Positions 24,254 to 33,685 of a DNA stretch of 64,000 bases are shown here, one piece after another. This DNA comes from an uncultured Oscillospiraceae bacterium. GTDB lineage: Bacteria > Bacillota > Clostridia > Oscillospirales > Acutalibacteraceae. The notes beneath the pieces were generated by a model. It made no database searches, was not told where the DNA came from, and saw only the letters and a list, made by a program, of their open reading frames with translations. The DNA is taken from assembly GCA_900545625.1 (NCBI GenBank), contig UQZS01000003.1, positions 1 to 64,000 on the forward strand. The letters are read 5' to 3'. Position 1 is the first letter of the stretch; every line of letters starts with the position of its first letter. Position numbers and translations under genes: made by a program.

Positions 24254-24282
24254 GATAGTTTTTCAAAGATGCGCCCATACTA
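24254..24282 (+). promoter_or_regulatory. candidate forespore sigma-G/sigma-F promoter of gpr
   Basis: CATACTA (24276-24282) fits the forespore -10 pattern CATnnTA. GATA at 24254-24257 lies 18 bases upstream as a partial -35. In Bacillus gpr is transcribed by sigma-F and sigma-G, so function and position agree. Confidence 0.5.
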
Positions 24283-24314
24283 AAAGACGTAATACGCTTT
24301 TAGGAGGCGTTTTT

Positions 24315-25184
24315 ATGCAGATACGTACGGATCTGGCGCTTGAACAGCGTGAGCTTATGACCGGAAAAGCTACAGACAATGTACTGGTGCGCAAGCGCAG
24401 ACTCGGCGCAGCGGAAATCACGGAGGTCGAAGTTTGCAATGCGGCGGGGGAAAAAGAACTCGGCAAGCCGCAGGGAAAATATATCACGGTAGAGATCCCG
24501 GAATTCGCACATGACAGTGAGCTTTTGGACGGGCGGCTTACCGCGATGACCGAAACGCTTTGCGCGCTTTTGCCGAAAGACGGCGCGGTGCTGGTGGCTG
24601 GGCTTGGGAACCCGGACATCACCCCCGACGCGCTCGGGCCGCGCACCGCGCGCGGGGTGTTCGCGACACGCCACATCGACAAGACCTTTGCGCAAAGTTT
24701 AGGCTTTTCAGAACTTCGTGAGGTCTGTGCCGTTTGTTTCGGGGTGCTCGGGCAAACGGGTATGGAGACCGCCGAAGCGCTGCGCGGAATGGTCGGTACC
24801 GTGCACCCTTGTGCCGTTATCACCGTGGATGCACTCGCCTCTCGCAGTCTGTCGCGCTTAGGGAAAACCGTACAGCTGACCGACACAGGCATCACGCCCG
24901 GTTCAGGGATCGGCAACAGCCGCGCGCGCATTGACCGAGAGACGCTGGGCGTACCTGTAATTGCCGTAGGTGTGCCGACTGTAGTGGACGCTGCCACACT
25001 CATTCATGATTTTACCGACGGACACGCCCCGCACGAAGCATATGCAAAGGAAGCCGGTACTATGATGGTCACCCCGCGCGAGGTGGATACACTCGTGCGG
25101 CGCGCGTCGCGGTTTTTGTCGCTCGCCATTAACTGCGCGCTGCAGCCTGCGCTTGAGCCGGAGCTGCTGCTCAACATCGTATAA
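24315..25184 (+). CDS. gpr: germination protease GPR
   Basis: GPR degrades the small acid-soluble proteins that coat spore DNA, releasing amino acids at germination. The 289 residues contain the family blocks VAGLGNPDITPDALGP, TPGSGIGNSRARID and MMVTPREVD. The N-terminus MQIRTDLALE begins almost at the self-cleavage site (TDLA-E), so the propeptide is about four residues, shorter than the roughly 15 in Bacillus. TAGGAGGCG sets the ATG. spoIIP follows 73 bases downstream as in Bacillus. Its presence is direct evidence of a sporulating lineage. Confidence 0.96.
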   Translation: MQIRTDLALEQRELMTGKATDNVLVRKRRLGAAEITEVEVCNAAGEKELGKPQGKYITVEIPEFAHDSELLDGRLTAMTETLCALLPKDGAVLVAGLGNPDITPDALGPRTARGVFATRHIDKTFAQSLGFSELREVCAVCFGVLGQTGMETAEALRGMVGTVHPCAVITVDALASRSLSRLGKTVQLTDTGITPGSGIGNSRARIDRETLGVPVIAVGVPTVVDAATLIHDFTDGHAPHEAYAKEAGTMMVTPREVDTLVRRASRFLSLAINCALQPALEPELLLNIV

Positions 25185-25257
25185 GCCCTCCGCCGCTTCT
25201 ATTTCTTTTTTCGGACGCATATACTGCACCGAAAGGATAAAGCAAGAGGGACAGCCT

Positions 25258-26421
25258 ATGCCGCAAACGAACGTACAAAGAAGCCGCCGCAGAAAACCGA
25301 ACACCGAGGGGACTGCGCATCCAGCCGCCTTATTGTTACTTCTCGTCACTTTGACTGCCGCGACCTTCTATATGGGCACGCGGTTTGCCGCGCCCGTTTC
25401 GAAGGTCGCCATGTTCAGCGCCTCACTCGCTATGCCGCAGGGCACTGCCCAGACGATCCGCGAAGAACTGACGGCGGAAGAAACGACGGAACCTGCCACG
25501 CAAGCACCCGCCGAACCCTCCGCCGCCCCCGCCGCAGAGACCGTTTCGGAACCGGCGCTGACCGACACGCCCGAGGACATCCTTGCCATGATGGCGTCCG
25601 CCGAGGCCGCTTCCGCAAACGCCACGAAAAAGGGCACGATCGTCGAAAAGCAATACGGCGCGGGAAACGCGACGGACACCTGGGAAAATATTACAGTGCG
25701 CAACACGACCGCTTCGCACAGCATTGATATTGCCGCAAGCGTGGCAAAATCCGCTTCGCTTTCCATTGAAAATATTTCGGAGCCCTTAGTGCTCATCTTC
25801 CACACGCACACCACAGAGTGCTATGAGCTTTTAGACCGCAACTGGTACGCGACCGACTACATCACGCGCATTGACGACCCGGCACGCAACATGGTGCGTG
25901 TGGGCGATGCGATCTGTGAACAACTGGAAGAGGCGGGGATCGGCGTGATCCACGATACCGAGATCCACGACGCGAAATACACGGGCGCATACGACCGCTC
26001 ACGCGAAAGCATAAAAGCGATTATGGCAGAGTACCCATCCATTCAGGTGGTCATTGACGTGCACCGCGATGCCATTCAGCAGCAGGATGGCACGCGCATC
26101 AAGCCGGTGGCCACGATCGACGGCAAAAAGTCGGCACAGATCATGATCATTGCCGGCTGCGAGGACGGCAAGGTGACGAATTTCCCAACCTGGGAACAGA
26201 ACCTGACCTTTGCACTGCAATTACAACAGACCGCCGAAACCAAATATCCCGGTCTGATGCGCCCGATCTTATTCTCCGCACGCAAATACAACATGGACAT
26301 CACGCCCTGCTCGGTGCTGTTGGAAATGGGCAGCGATTCGAACACACTGGAGGAAGCGGTGTATGCAGGCAGACTCATCGGCACGGCGCTCGCGGAACTG
26401 TTGCTGCGTTACGCGCCGTAA
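25258..26421 (+). CDS. spoIIP: stage II sporulation protein P
   Basis: SpoIIP is an amidase and endopeptidase that thins peptidoglycan so the mother cell can engulf the forespore. The 387 residues show a cytoplasmic start, one membrane segment (AALLLLLVTLTAATFYMG), a Thr/Ala/Pro/Glu-rich spacer (about 75-125) and the catalytic domain with VLIFHTHTTECY, VIDVHRDAIQ and LLEMGSDSNT. The ATG at 25258 has AGAGGG upstream; an earlier in-frame start would overlap gpr. In Bacillus spoIIP also follows gpr. Confidence 0.95.
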   Translation: MPQTNVQRSRRRKPNTEGTAHPAALLLLLVTLTAATFYMGTRFAAPVSKVAMFSASLAMPQGTAQTIREELTAEETTEPATQAPAEPSAAPAAETVSEPALTDTPEDILAMMASAEAASANATKKGTIVEKQYGAGNATDTWENITVRNTTASHSIDIAASVAKSASLSIENISEPLVLIFHTHTTECYELLDRNWYATDYITRIDDPARNMVRVGDAICEQLEEAGIGVIHDTEIHDAKYTGAYDRSRESIKAIMAEYPSIQVVIDVHRDAIQQQDGTRIKPVATIDGKKSAQIMIIAGCEDGKVTNFPTWEQNLTFALQLQQTAETKYPGLMRPILFSARKYNMDITPCSVLLEMGSDSNTLEEAVYAGRLIGTALAELLLRYAP

Positions 26422-26441
26422 TTCTATAAGGAAGTGTAAAA

Positions 26442-26642
26442 ATGAAACGAAAAAGCGTGCTTTCGCGATATTTAATGGTGTTGAGCGTTCTGCTTTTGGC
26501 ATTTGGGCTGGTATTTGGTCTTGCACGCGCGCAGGAAAATTCCCAAAGGATGCGCACGGGCGGTGAACCGGAAGTCGTAGATGCGCAGGATGTGCGCGAA
26601 TTTGCAGAGCGGGCGATCGAAGAACTGCGCGAAATGCTATGA
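26442..26642 (+). CDS. small single-membrane-segment protein downstream of spoIIP
   Basis: A 66-residue protein: MKRKSVLSR, then a hydrophobic helix (YLMVLSVLLLAFGLVFGL), then an acidic amphipathic tail (AQDVREFAERAIEELREML). AGGAAGTG lies about eight bases before the ATG and only 20 bases separate it from spoIIP, so it is probably in that operon. In Bacillus the small gene yqxA occupies this position between spoIIP and lepA; similarity beyond size and topology was not visible to me. Function unknown. Confidence 0.65.
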   Translation: MKRKSVLSRYLMVLSVLLLAFGLVFGLARAQENSQRMRTGGEPEVVDAQDVREFAERAIEELREML

Positions 26643-26674
26643 AACCCGCCGGGGCTTTTACCTCGGTGGGTTTC
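26641..26674. terminator. hairpin between convergent spoIIP operon and hemW
   Basis: GAAACCCGCCG (26641-26651) pairs with CGGTGGGTTTC (26664-26674) with one wobble. It can serve both convergent operons. Confidence 0.65.
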
Positions 26675-26712
26675 AATGTTACAGATGTAAAATTTTCAGA
26701 TCGTGCATATAC

Positions 26713-27819
26713 TCAAAAATCCAGCAACTCTGCAAGAACGGCGTTGGAAACGAGAAAGCCCGTGCGCGTCAGGCGGATCCCACTTTCATCCGCCAGCAGC
26801 AGCCCATGTGCGGCAAGCGGTGCGGCGCGCGAACGCATTTCCTGCGGGATACCGTGTCCGAAGCGGGTTTGCACCTTTTTTTCGGAAAGCCCCTCGCAAA
26901 GCCGCAGCGCAAGCATGGCGTATTCCGTAAAATCCCCGCCTGTGCCGTCGGGCACGGGCGGTTTGCCGTCTAAGAAGCCCCGCAGGTCGCGCGGGTAATA
27001 AAACCGTTTGCCGTCTAAAAACGAATGGGCGGCGGGGCCCAGTCCCAAGTATTCTTCACAGTGCCAATATTTCAGATTATGGCGGCTTTCAAAACCCGGG
27101 CGCGCGAAATTCGAGATCTCATACTGCAAAATGCCGTTTTGCGTAAGCGTTTCACACAGCTGCAAATACAAGTCCGCCGTTTGGTCGTCGTCGGGAAGCG
27201 CGAGCGCATCACGGCGTTTTTCAAAAGGCGTGCCCGCTTCGATCTTCAAAATATAGGCGCTCACATGCGGCACGCCGAGGGACAGGCAGAAATCCAGTGT
27301 TTCGGCGAGTGTTTGCGCGGTTTGGCGCGGGATACCGAGCATCACATCCAGTGAAATGTTTGCAATGCCCGCCCTTTGCGCCGAGAGCACCGCTGCGCGC
27401 ACCCCGTCCGCATCCGAAAGTCTCCCCAAAGCACGGCGTTCGCTGTCCACGGCGGACTGCAAGCCAATGGAAACGCGGTTCACGCCCGCTTCGGCGAGGA
27501 CTGCGAAGAAATCCGGCGAAAGCCCATACGGGTTGCATTCCACGGTGATCTCCGCGCCGTCGGTCAAAAAGTCCGCTTTTGTTTGACCTACAAGAGTTTT
27601 CAGGCGTTCCGCACCCAGCACGGACGGTGTTCCGCCGCCGATATAAAGGGTATCTGCTTTACATTGTAAGGTTTCGGCGCTTTCCGAGATTTTCAGACGC
27701 AAAGCGCACATATAGGCATCCATTTCCCCATCATTCCCGCGCATCGAATAAAAATCGCAGTACGGACATTTGGAACGGCAAAAGGGAATGTGCAGATAAA
27801 GCCCAATCGGTACATTCAT
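26713..27819 (-). CDS. hemW: HemW-type SAM radical heme chaperone
   Basis: The 368-residue protein has the cluster motif CRSKCPYC near residue 14-21, GGGTPS, the VECNPYG block and the HemN_C part (EYAMLALRLCEGL). HemW binds heme and delivers it to respiratory enzymes; older annotation as coproporphyrinogen III oxidase is usually wrong for proteins with this CxxxCxxC context and no extra Cys. Its ATG overlaps the ybaK stop by four bases. It is the last gene of the long minus-strand run starting with obg. Confidence 0.9.
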   Translation of the reverse strand: MNVPIGLYLHIPFCRSKCPYCDFYSMRGNDGEMDAYMCALRLKISESAETLQCKADTLYIGGGTPSVLGAERLKTLVGQTKADFLTDGAEITVECNPYGLSPDFFAVLAEAGVNRVSIGLQSAVDSERRALGRLSDADGVRAAVLSAQRAGIANISLDVMLGIPRQTAQTLAETLDFCLSLGVPHVSAYILKIEAGTPFEKRRDALALPDDDQTADLYLQLCETLTQNGILQYEISNFARPGFESRHNLKYWHCEEYLGLGPAAHSFLDGKRFYYPRDLRGFLDGKPPVPDGTGGDFTEYAMLALRLCEGLSEKKVQTRFGHGIPQEMRSRAAPLAAHGLLLADESGIRLTRTGFLVSNAVLAELLDF

Positions 27820-28304
27820 ACCTGAATAAACCGTATCGTATGCCCTGTGCTTTCAATGTAGCGCAGGACATCGGCAAACGAGAGGAATATCGTCGCGGTG
27901 TTATCGTTCGGATGAAAGCCCAGCCGCGGTGCGTCTTGCAGATCCCGGTCAAAATACACCTCGACCGCACCCGCCGTGTCGTTGATCAGCCCGAGCGGCG
28001 ACACCGAGCCTTTTTTCACATCCAGATACTTTTCCAGCCGCTCGTCGGAGGCAAAGCTCAGCTTGGAGGATTCGACCTCTGCTTGTATGAGCCGCAGGTC
28101 GGCATGCTTGCTTCCCTTTAAGACCACGAGCATATGCCGCTTACCTTTATAATCACGCAAAAACAGGTTTTTGCAGATCTCATCATCGGGGTTAAAGCCG
28201 AGCGCGTTGTATTCCTCCATCGTAAATGCGGGCGCGTGCTCGACCAATTCATAGGAAATGCCGAGCGCCTGCAAGTTTTCAAAAATATTTTCTCTGCTAT
28301 TCAT
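27816..28304 (-). CDS. YbaK/ProX-type prolyl-tRNA editing deacylase
   Basis: This 162-residue free-standing editing domain removes wrongly attached amino acids (typically alanine or cysteine) from tRNA-Pro. Family features include the lysine-bearing [24 protein letters not shown], and [14 protein letters not shown] near the C-terminus. Start overlaps the lepA stop by eight bases and its own stop overlaps hemW, so it is embedded in a translation operon. Which mischarged tRNA it clears cannot be told from sequence alone. Confidence 0.87.
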   Translation of the reverse strand: MNSRENIFENLQALGISYELVEHAPAFTMEEYNALGFNPDDEICKNLFLRDYKGKRHMLVVLKGSKHADLRLIQAEVESSKLSFASDERLEKYLDVKKGSVSPLGLINDTAGAVEVYFDRDLQDAPRLGFHPNDNTATIFLSFADVLRYIESTGHTIRFIQV

Positions 28305-30102
28305 CTAACTTCAGCACCGCCATGAACGCCTCCTGCGGGACTTCGACTGTCCCGAAGCGGCGCATGCGCTTTTTTCCTTCCTTCTGTTTTTCCAACAGCT
28401 TCTTCTTGCGCGTGATGTCGCCGCCGTAGCACTTGGCAAGCACGTCCTTGCGCATCGCCTTGACCGTCTCGCGCGCGATCACCTTGCCGCCGATGGCAAT
28501 TTGTATGGGGATCTCAAACATCTGGCGCGGAATGTGCTCCTTAAGCTTTTCGGCGATCTTGCGGGCGCGCGCATAGGCTTTGTCGGCATGGATGATAAAC
28601 GAGAGCGCGTCTACGGCATCACCGTTTAAAAGCACATCCAGCTTCACGAGCTGCGATCGGGCATAGCCCTGGATCTCATAGTCGAACGACGCATAGCCGC
28701 GCGTGCGGGATTTGAGCGCGTCGAAAAAGTCGTAAATGATCTCATTAAGCGGCAACAGATATTTGATGTCTACGCGATCCTCGGCAAGATAGGTCATTTC
28801 CTTATAGGTGCCGCGGCGGTCCTGGCAAAGGTCCATGATCTGCCCGACGTATTCGGGCGGGGAAAAGATGTGTGCTTCGACGATGGGTTCCTCGGCATAG
28901 TCGATCGTGGCGGGGTCGGGATAGTTGCAGGGGTTGTCGATCTCGACGACGGATTTGTCGGTCAGGTGGATCTTATACACGACGCTCGGGATCGTCGTGA
29001 CAAGATCGAGATCATATTCGCGCTCGAGGCGCTCCTGTATGATCTCAAGGTGCAAAAGCCCCAAAAAGCCGCAGCGGAAGCCGAAGCCCAGCGCGCCGGA
29101 GGTCTCCGGCTCAAAGGAGAGCGCCGCATCATTTAGGCGCAGCTTTTCGAGCGCCTCGCGTAAATTTTCGTAGTCTGCGCCGTCCGCCGGATACACCCCG
29201 CAGAACACCATTGGATTGACCTTGCGATAACCGGGCAGCGGCTCTTTGGCGGGTGCAGAGGCGAGCGTCACCGTATCGCCCACGCGCGCGTCGGACACGG
29301 TTTTGATCGAAGCTGTGATATAGCCGACCTCGCCGGAGGAAAGCCCGTCGGTCGGTTCCATGCGCGTGGCGCGCATATAGCCCGTTTCCACCACGGTAAA
29401 TTCCGCGCCCGTCGCCATCATGCGCATGGTATCGCCGGGATGGATGGCGCCGTCCATGACGCGGACATAGACGATCACACCGCGGTAGCTGTCATAGACC
29501 GAATCAAAGATCAGCGCGCGCAGCGGTGCGTCATCGTGATTTTCGGGGGCAGGCACGAGCTTGACGATTTCTTCAAGCACCTGCTCGACATTCTCGCCCG
29601 TTTTGGCGGAGACACGCGGCGCGTCCATGCAGGGGATACCGATAACGTCCTCGACCTCCTTGGCAACGCGCTCCGGGTCGGCGGCGGGCAGGTCGATCTT
29701 ATTGATGACGGGGACGATCTCCAAATCGTGGTCGAGCGCAAGGTAGGTGTTCGCAAGCGTCTGCGCCTCGATGCCCTGCGACGCGTCCACGATGAGCACC
29801 GCGCCCTCGCAGGCGGCGAGCGACCGCGAGACCTCGTAATTGAAGTCCACGTGGCCGGGCGTGTCAATGAGGTTGAGCGCATATGTAGCCCCATCCTTCG
29901 CCTTGTAATCGAGCCGCACGGCATGTGCTTTGATGGTGATGCCGCGCTCGCGCTCCAAGTCCATGTTGTCTAAAAGCTGCTCCTCCATATCGCGCTTCTG
30001 GACGGAATCGGTCAGCTCCAGAAGACGGTCTGCAAGCGTGCTTTTGCCGTGGTCGATATGCGCCACGATGGAAAAATTACGGATGTACTCTTTTTTCTGC
30101 AT
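28297..30102 (-). CDS. lepA: elongation factor 4 (LepA)
   Basis: A translational GTPase that acts on stalled ribosomes and in 30S biogenesis. The 601 residues show G1 [10 protein letters not shown], the switch region [12 protein letters not shown]3 DTPGHVDF, G4 NKIDLP and the LepA C-terminal domain ([15 protein letters not shown]). The length is normal. GAGGT precedes the ATG. The order lepA then hemW on one strand is as in Bacillus; the ybaK gene is inserted between. Confidence 0.98.
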   Translation of the reverse strand: MQKKEYIRNFSIVAHIDHGKSTLADRLLELTDSVQKRDMEEQLLDNMDLERERGITIKAHAVRLDYKAKDGATYALNLIDTPGHVDFNYEVSRSLAACEGAVLIVDASQGIEAQTLANTYLALDHDLEIVPVINKIDLPAADPERVAKEVEDVIGIPCMDAPRVSAKTGENVEQVLEEIVKLVPAPENHDDAPLRALIFDSVYDSYRGVIVYVRVMDGAIHPGDTMRMMATGAEFTVVETGYMRATRMEPTDGLSSGEVGYITASIKTVSDARVGDTVTLASAPAKEPLPGYRKVNPMVFCGVYPADGADYENLREALEKLRLNDAALSFEPETSGALGFGFRCGFLGLLHLEIIQERLEREYDLDLVTTIPSVVYKIHLTDKSVVEIDNPCNYPDPATIDYAEEPIVEAHIFSPPEYVGQIMDLCQDRRGTYKEMTYLAEDRVDIKYLLPLNEIIYDFFDALKSRTRGYASFDYEIQGYARSQLVKLDVLLNGDAVDALSFIIHADKAYARARKIAEKLKEHIPRQMFEIPIQIAIGGKVIARETVKAMRKDVLAKCYGGDITRKKKLLEKQKEGKKRMRRFGTVEVPQEAFMAVLKLDE

Positions 30103-30125
30103 GGATTACCTCGTAGATTGGGATA

Positions 30126-30902
30126 TTAACGATCTGAATTTGCGTTTTCGTCTTTCTTGTTTTGTTCGTTCGGCTCGGCACCCTGCTTTTGCTTGTGCCG
30201 AAGCGGTAAGCTTCTGTAAAGCAGAAGCAAGCCCGCCGCGATCATCAGAAGCGGGATGAGAAGCGCAAAGTGGAACGACGCCGCATAATAGCGCACGATA
30301 CCCGCCGGCGAATAAGAATTGGAGATCATGGCAAGCGCGCCGTAGCTGATGCCGATCAGGAATAGCCCGATCACAATACCGACCAAATCGACCGCCGCCC
30401 ATTTGGAGGGCGCGCGCCGGGCAGCCGGTTTGGCGCTTTTTTCCTTCTTTCGTTTCGGCAAAAACGGCAGGAAAAACGGAAGCGAGCAAAACATGAAAAA
30501 CAGCCCAATGAAAATCAGATGATTTTCGGATTGATTCGGCCCGCCGATCACGGATTCGGCGGGATTGTCCGGATCATAAAGGATCGCCGTTTCACTGCCG
30601 CGCGACGGTACAAAGGAAGTGCTGTAAGACGTAACGAGCGTATACGCCTGCCCATCCACAGTATATCGGTAGACAAGCCTGTATGTATCCGCCGTTTCGG
30701 TTCTCCGCTGCGAATCGTAACCGCCTGCTTCCTGCAGCGTGTAATCGATCAGATAGCCGGTCACTTCGCGATAGCCGCGCGTGCTGTTTGCGACCGCGTT
30801 GCGAATGCCGAGCGAAAACAGCACCAGCCCTACCAGCAGGCAAAGGATCGGCAAAATCAAGAAAGCGAGCATTCCCCTATTGTTATCCTTTGTACTGCGC
30901 AA
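30126..30902 (-). CDS. DUF3592 membrane protein
   Basis: The 258-residue protein has an N-terminal helix (MLAFLILPILCLLVGLVLFSL), an extracytoplasmic DUF3592 domain (TYRLVYRYTVDGQAYTL, AILYDPDNPAESVIGG), then further membrane helices and a charged tail rich in Lys/Gln/Asn. DUF3592 has no known function. Translation starts at TTG with GGGGAA six bases upstream. It lies 40 bases behind yitT and 23 bases before lepA in the same direction, so it is probably co-transcribed. Confidence 0.85.
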   Translation of the reverse strand: MRSTKDNNRGMLAFLILPILCLLVGLVLFSLGIRNAVANSTRGYREVTGYLIDYTLQEAGGYDSQRRTETADTYRLVYRYTVDGQAYTLVTSYSTSFVPSRGSETAILYDPDNPAESVIGGPNQSENHLIFIGLFFMFCSLPFFLPFLPKRKKEKSAKPAARRAPSKWAAVDLVGIVIGLFLIGISYGALAMISNSYSPAGIVRYYAASFHFALLIPLLMIAAGLLLLYRSLPLRHKQKQGAEPNEQNKKDENANSDR

Positions 30903-30942
30903 GGCTATTCCCCTTTCGAACTTACCGAATCTTGATTTTTAC

Positions 30943-31824
30943 TCACACCGCCGTGCGGCTCTTGAACCCTTCGCCGAGGATGTCGGAAATCTCGGATATC
31001 ACGATAAACGCGCTCTCGTCGATCTCGCGTATTGCTTTCGTAAGTCTTGCCGCGTCGCCCGCGCGCACGGCGCAGAACAGCATTTGGCGCTTTGCCCCCG
31101 TGTAGCCGCCGCGCACATCCAGCACGCTCACACCGCGGTCGAGCGTTTCGACGATCGCGCGCACGGCATGCTCCCCTTTATCGGTCACGATAAACAACAG
31201 CTTATCGTGCGAAAGCCCCGTCTGCGTAAGATCCACCGCCTGTGCGCTGACATAAATGACCACAAGCGAATACAGCACCGTTTCAAGGCTCCGATACACG
31301 GCAAAGGACAAAAGCACGACGGCGAGATCCAAAAGCAGGATCACGCGCCCCATGGACATGTGCGGCCGCCGCCTTTGCAGGAGCTTCGAGAGGATGTCCG
31401 TGCCGCCCGTCGTCGCCCCGCGCAGGAACACAAGGCCGAGCCCCGCGCCGCTCAAAATGCCGCCGAACAGCGAAGAAAGCAAGCGGTCACCCGCATACAC
31501 GGGCAAAAACAGCGCGGTCACATCGATGAGTACGGAGGAAAAGAAGGTGGCAATAACCGTCCGTATGATAAAAGAAAAGCCGAATTTGAAATACGCGATT
31601 AGAAACAGCGGCACGTTCAGCAGGAACACCACCGTGCCGATGGGCGTGCCAAGCAGGTGGTTGAGCACTGTGGCGACACCCGTAAAACCGCCGAGCAGGA
31701 TTTCATTCGGCGCCAAAAACACATTGACCGCCGCTGCATACAAAAAGGCGCCGGCAAAATACAGCAGCAAGTCTGCCGCCGTTTTGCGTGCCGTGTGCCT
31801 ATTTCGTTTCGCCTTTTTGTGCAC
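30943..31824 (-). CDS. YitT-family membrane protein (DUF161/DUF2179)
   Basis: The 293-residue protein has five to six membrane segments in the YitT N-terminal part (NVFLAPNEILLGGFTGVATVL, RGATTGGTDILSKLL) and a C-terminal cytoplasmic DUF2179 domain (DKLLFIVTDKGEHAVRAI). Function is not established. The GTG at 31824 follows GGCGGAGAAC. The ATG at 31881 lies far inside mrnC and is rejected. With this start the gene overlaps the mrnC end by 26 bases. Confidence 0.88.
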   Translation of the reverse strand: MHKKAKRNRHTARKTAADLLLYFAGAFLYAAAVNVFLAPNEILLGGFTGVATVLNHLLGTPIGTVVFLLNVPLFLIAYFKFGFSFIIRTVIATFFSSVLIDVTALFLPVYAGDRLLSSLFGGILSGAGLGLVFLRGATTGGTDILSKLLQRRRPHMSMGRVILLLDLAVVLLSFAVYRSLETVLYSLVVIYVSAQAVDLTQTGLSHDKLLFIVTDKGEHAVRAIVETLDRGVSVLDVRGGYTGAKRQMLFCAVRAGDAARLTKAIREIDESAFIVISEISDILGEGFKSRTAV

Positions 31825-32209
31825 CGTTCTCCGCCCCGTCCTGCCAGATCTTATCGAACAGCGCGCGAAGGCGGGTCTCATCTTTGTTCAGGTAAAGCCA
31901 GCCGAACAATGCTTCTAAGCCCGTGGCGCTGTGATAGTCACCCTCCGACTGGTGTTTCGGGGTATGCCCCGGGTGCGCGTTGCGCCCGCGTTTGTAAACG
32001 GCAAGCTCCGTTTCGGTAAGCTCGGGCAGCAGATTTTTTACAGCCCTTGCCTGCGCCGCGGCGTTGACAAGTCCCGTCGAAAGGGTATGTAACTGACCGG
32101 CAGGGCGGTTTGCCTGTAAAAGCAGGCGCTCCCGGACAAGCAGCCCGTATACCGCGTCGCCTAAGAAAGCAAGCGCAAGGGGGCTGTACATATTGGTATT
32201 GTTCTCCAT
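31799..32209 (-). CDS. mrnC: Mini-ribonuclease III
   Basis: MrnC matures 23S rRNA ends in Firmicutes. The 136-residue protein is an RNase III catalytic domain without a dsRNA-binding domain: LALAFLGDAVYGLLVRE (metal-binding Asp), KRGRNAH and the second signature ATGLEALFGWLYL. Length and motifs fit. It follows obg by 33 bases in the same direction. Confidence 0.94.
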   Translation of the reverse strand: MENNTNMYSPLALAFLGDAVYGLLVRERLLLQANRPAGQLHTLSTGLVNAAAQARAVKNLLPELTETELAVYKRGRNAHPGHTPKHQSEGDYHSATGLEALFGWLYLNKDETRLRALFDKIWQDGAENGAQKGETK

Positions 32210-32242
32210 GGTTCCCCCGTTTATCCGTTTTGTGCCGTCGAA

Positions 32243-33514
32243 TTACGGCACATAGTCGAATTCAAAGTCGTAAATGCTGACGGTGTCGCCCTCCTGGATG
32301 CCCTTTTCCCGCAGGGCATCCAAAATACCGCTGGTTTGCAGGACGGTTTGAAAATACTGCAGGGATTCGTAATCATCCATGTCGGTTTTCAGCAGGATTT
32401 TATAAAGCCACTCGGCTTCGACGATATACACCCCGTCGCGCACGGTGACGGTAAAGCCGTTTTTCTTATCTTTTTCGAGCAGCTCCATCGGGATCTCCTC
32501 AGGCTCGTAGCGCTTGACAGGCGGAAGCGTGGCGAGCTTTGCCGCCACGGCGTTGATGAGCTCCTGCGTGCCGTAGCGGATGGGCGCGACGATCTCGAAA
32601 TACGGCAAGCCCTGCTTTTCGACATACGCCTTGAAGCGTTCGCGCTGCTCGTCCTCTGCAAGATCGATCTTGTTGCCTGCGACGATCTGCGGGCATTCGC
32701 TGAGCTCGGGATTGAATTTGCGCAGTTCTTCGTTGATCTTCTCAAAATCCTCGATCGGATCGCGCCCCTCGCTGCCTGCGACATCCACCAAATGCACAAG
32801 CATCCGGCAGCGCTCCACATGGCGCAGAAACGCATGCCCGAGCCCCACGCCCTCGGCGGCACCTTCGATAAGGCCGGGGATGTCCGCCATAACAAAGCTC
32901 TGCCCCTCGCCCATGCGCACCACGCCGAGCACAGGGGTAATCGTTGTAAAATGATAGTCGCCGATGATGGGCTTGGCTTCGCTTACAACGGAAAGCAGCG
33001 AAGATTTGCCGACATTCGGAAAGCCCAAAAGCCCCACGTCGGCAATCAGTTTCAGTTCCAAAGAGACCTCCCACGCTTCGCCCGGCGCGCCGCTTTTCGC
33101 AAAGCGCGGGGTCTGGCGCGTGGGCGTGGCAAAATGGCGGTTGCCAAATCCCCCTTTGCCGCCCTTTGCGGCGATGAACGGTTCGTCCGTGGACATATCG
33201 GCAAGCACCGCGCCGCTTTGCACCTCGCGGATGACCGTGCCGCGCGGGACGCGGATGACCAGATCCTGCCCCTTTTTGCCGTTGCAGTGCGCGCCGCGCC
33301 CGTTCTGCCCGTTTTCCGCCGTATATTTGCGCTTATAGCGGAAGTCCGCAAGCGTGGAAAGGCTGTCATCCGCGACGAACACGATGTTGCCGCCGCGCCC
33401 GCCGTCGCCGCCGTCGGGGCCGCCGGATGCCACATATTTTTCACGGTGGAACGCAACCGCGCCGTCGCCGCCGTCGCCCGCTTTGATTTTGATTTTTGCA
33501 ATATCTACAAACAT
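32243..33514 (-). CDS. obg: Obg GTPase
   Basis: Obg (CgtA) is an essential GTPase in 50S assembly and stress signalling. The 423 residues show the glycine-rich Obg fold (GDGGDGAVAFHREKY, GGDGGRGG), the G domain with GFPNVGKSS, DIPGLIEGA and NKIDL, and a C-terminal OCT domain. The ATG at 33514 has GAGGAAAG upstream; five codons of the longer frame are dropped. It heads the seven-gene minus-strand run obg-mrnC-yitT-DUF3592-lepA-ybaK-hemW, whose short gaps suggest one transcription unit. Confidence 0.97.
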   Translation of the reverse strand: MFVDIAKIKIKAGDGGDGAVAFHREKYVASGGPDGGDGGRGGNIVFVADDSLSTLADFRYKRKYTAENGQNGRGAHCNGKKGQDLVIRVPRGTVIREVQSGAVLADMSTDEPFIAAKGGKGGFGNRHFATPTRQTPRFAKSGAPGEAWEVSLELKLIADVGLLGFPNVGKSSLLSVVSEAKPIIGDYHFTTITPVLGVVRMGEGQSFVMADIPGLIEGAAEGVGLGHAFLRHVERCRMLVHLVDVAGSEGRDPIEDFEKINEELRKFNPELSECPQIVAGNKIDLAEDEQRERFKAYVEKQGLPYFEIVAPIRYGTQELINAVAAKLATLPPVKRYEPEEIPMELLEKDKKNGFTVTVRDGVYIVEAEWLYKILLKTDMDDYESLQYFQTVLQTSGILDALREKGIQEGDTVSIYDFEFDYVP

Positions 33515-33558
33515 AGTTTCTTTCCTCATGCTGCCTTCGATGCGAATGAATCGTTGTT

Positions 33559-33587
33559 ATTATAGCAAAATCCGCCGAAAAGATAAA
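33559..33587 (-). promoter_or_regulatory. promoter of the obg operon
   Basis: Minus strand: extended -10 TGCTATAAT (TATAAT at 33564-33559) with a weak -35 TTTATC 17 bases upstream. Confidence 0.55.
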
Positions 33588-33656
33588 TAGACGAACGGGA
33601 AAAAAGCAAAAAATTCTGCTTTTCTGTTTGGTTTGCACAAATTGTGTTTTCTATAT

Positions 33657-33685
33657 TGACTCACACTATATCTTGTGGTAATATA
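33657..33685 (+). promoter_or_regulatory. second upstream promoter-like element
   Basis: TTGACT (33657-33662), 17-base spacer, TAATAT (33680-33685), pointing toward the SOS-type gene. A hairpin CAAAGTCC/GGGACTTTTG at 33721-33745 lies between. It may drive a short leader RNA or add constitutive transcription. Confidence 0.45.

Noticed and set aside
32336..33565. 409-codon plus-strand frame opposite obg
   Set aside because: Shadow frame rich in His, Arg and Ala as expected from antisense of a GC-rich gene.
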